From contig DAIDHF010000026.1 of the NCBI GenBank assembly GCA_027452005.1, positions 1 to 37,016 on the forward strand: a stretch of 37,016 nt of DNA, written 5' to 3'. The position numbers were made by a program, and so were the translations under genes. Positions 36,797 to 37,016 of this stretch are shown in pieces (positions within the stretch are counted from its first letter, which is position 1; each line of letters opens with the position of its first letter). The notes under the pieces were generated by a model that saw nothing but the letters and a program-made list of their open reading frames with translations, made no database searches and was not told the origin of the DNA. The DNA comes from Acidimicrobiales bacterium (GTDB lineage: Bacteria; Actinomycetota; Acidimicrobiia; Acidimicrobiales; JAKAVM01).

Positions 36797-37016
36797 GTGC
36801 CTCCAGAAAAACCTCAGTGGACCGAACTTTACTCCGAGGTAGTCACCTCGGGCCTATGTACCGGGTGTGCCAGCTGTGTGATTGCGTGCCCTCACGACGT
36901 ACTTGACTACAATACCCAAGACGGGATCTACAAGCCTTTCCACATCGACCGTGACGGGGGGATTGATAGTTGTACCCACGGGGAACGGGGTTGCACCCTG
37001 TGTACGAGGGCCTGTC
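36797..37016 (+). CDS. N-terminal part of an FrhB/FdhB-like iron-sulfur protein (cut by window end)
   Basis: A partial gene of 73 codons that continues past the window. It starts at GTG; a TAG lies in frame three codons earlier, so no standard start is further upstream. Cys21, Cys24, Cys27 and Cys31 form CTGCASCVIACP, a [4Fe-4S] ferredoxin motif, and a second cysteine set (Cys59, Cys66, Cys69, Cys73) begins with ERGCTLCTRAC. This layout matches the N-terminus of the F420-hydrogenase/dehydrogenase beta-subunit family, flavin-Fe-S proteins that oxidise or reduce coenzyme F420 or pass electrons in related enzymes. The specific partner cannot be told from this fragment. Confidence 0.75.
   Translation, partial: MPPEKPQWTELYSEVVTSGLCTGCASCVIACPHDVLDYNTQDGIYKPFHIDRDGGIDSCTHGERGCTLCTRAC

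Overview
The window is a chromosomal block from an actinobacterium, with Acidimicrobiia my best guess. The gene order rplM-rpsI-glmM-glmS-acpS-nnrED-alr ... tsaE-tsaB-rimI-tsaD-groES-groEL ... guaB3-guaA-pcrA is the familiar actinobacterial housekeeping backbone. A GuaB3-type protein, a PaaX-family regulator, a polyprenol-phosphate mannosyltransferase, an Rpf-like cell-wall hydrolase and an F420-hydrogenase-beta-like Fe-S protein fit the same phylum. Base composition is moderate rather than very GC-rich, and GTG and TTG start codons are unusually common. The class assignment is inference; nothing here is a phylogenetic marker that I could compare.

Layout, left to right. Positions 101-4800 (minus): purine operon guaB3-guaA with a PcrA/UvrD helicase at its end. 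4917-6404: a family 1 glycosidase with its own terminator. 6405-7058: mostly non-coding, with one doubtful ORF. 7059-7820: a CoA-pyrophosphatase-type Nudix enzyme. 8008-10093: groES-groEL with a perfect CIRCE operator, a promoter and a terminator. 10191-13903: an operon of a family 4 uracil-DNA glycosylase, tsaE, tsaB, rimI and tsaD (t6A tRNA modification). 14056-15159 (plus): an alpha/beta hydrolase. 15231-16070: a membrane-protein gene interrupted by an in-frame stop. 16178-23403: rplM-rpsI-glmM-glmS-acpS-nnrED-alr, joining ribosomal proteins, UDP-GlcNAc synthesis, ACP activation, NAD(P)HX repair and D-alanine supply.

Positions 23530-27036 hold cysH, a TauE/SafE permease, a dolichol/polyprenol-phosphate mannosyltransferase-like enzyme, two coupled membrane proteins and a possible 41-residue ORF. 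27178-28059 is a PaaX-family regulator. 28060-28772 is a long gene-free stretch that forms the 5' leader of an Rpf-like hydrolase (28773-29432, plus), which converges on thiC (29452-31125). Then come a secreted lipoprotein with a hairpin-rich leader, a MacB/FtsX-type ABC exporter pair, a second TauE/SafE permease, and, divergent at the right edge, the start of an FrhB-like iron-sulfur protein.

Most of the window is ordinary core metabolism. The points that deserve a second look are: the gene at 15231-16070 whose family-like reading frame continues across a stop codon; a CysH that keeps three of the four usual cluster cysteines; the structured 700-nt leader of the Rpf-like gene; the hairpin array before the lipoprotein; and a thiC with no visible TPP riboswitch. 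No CRISPR array, insertion sequence, rRNA or tRNA gene was seen.
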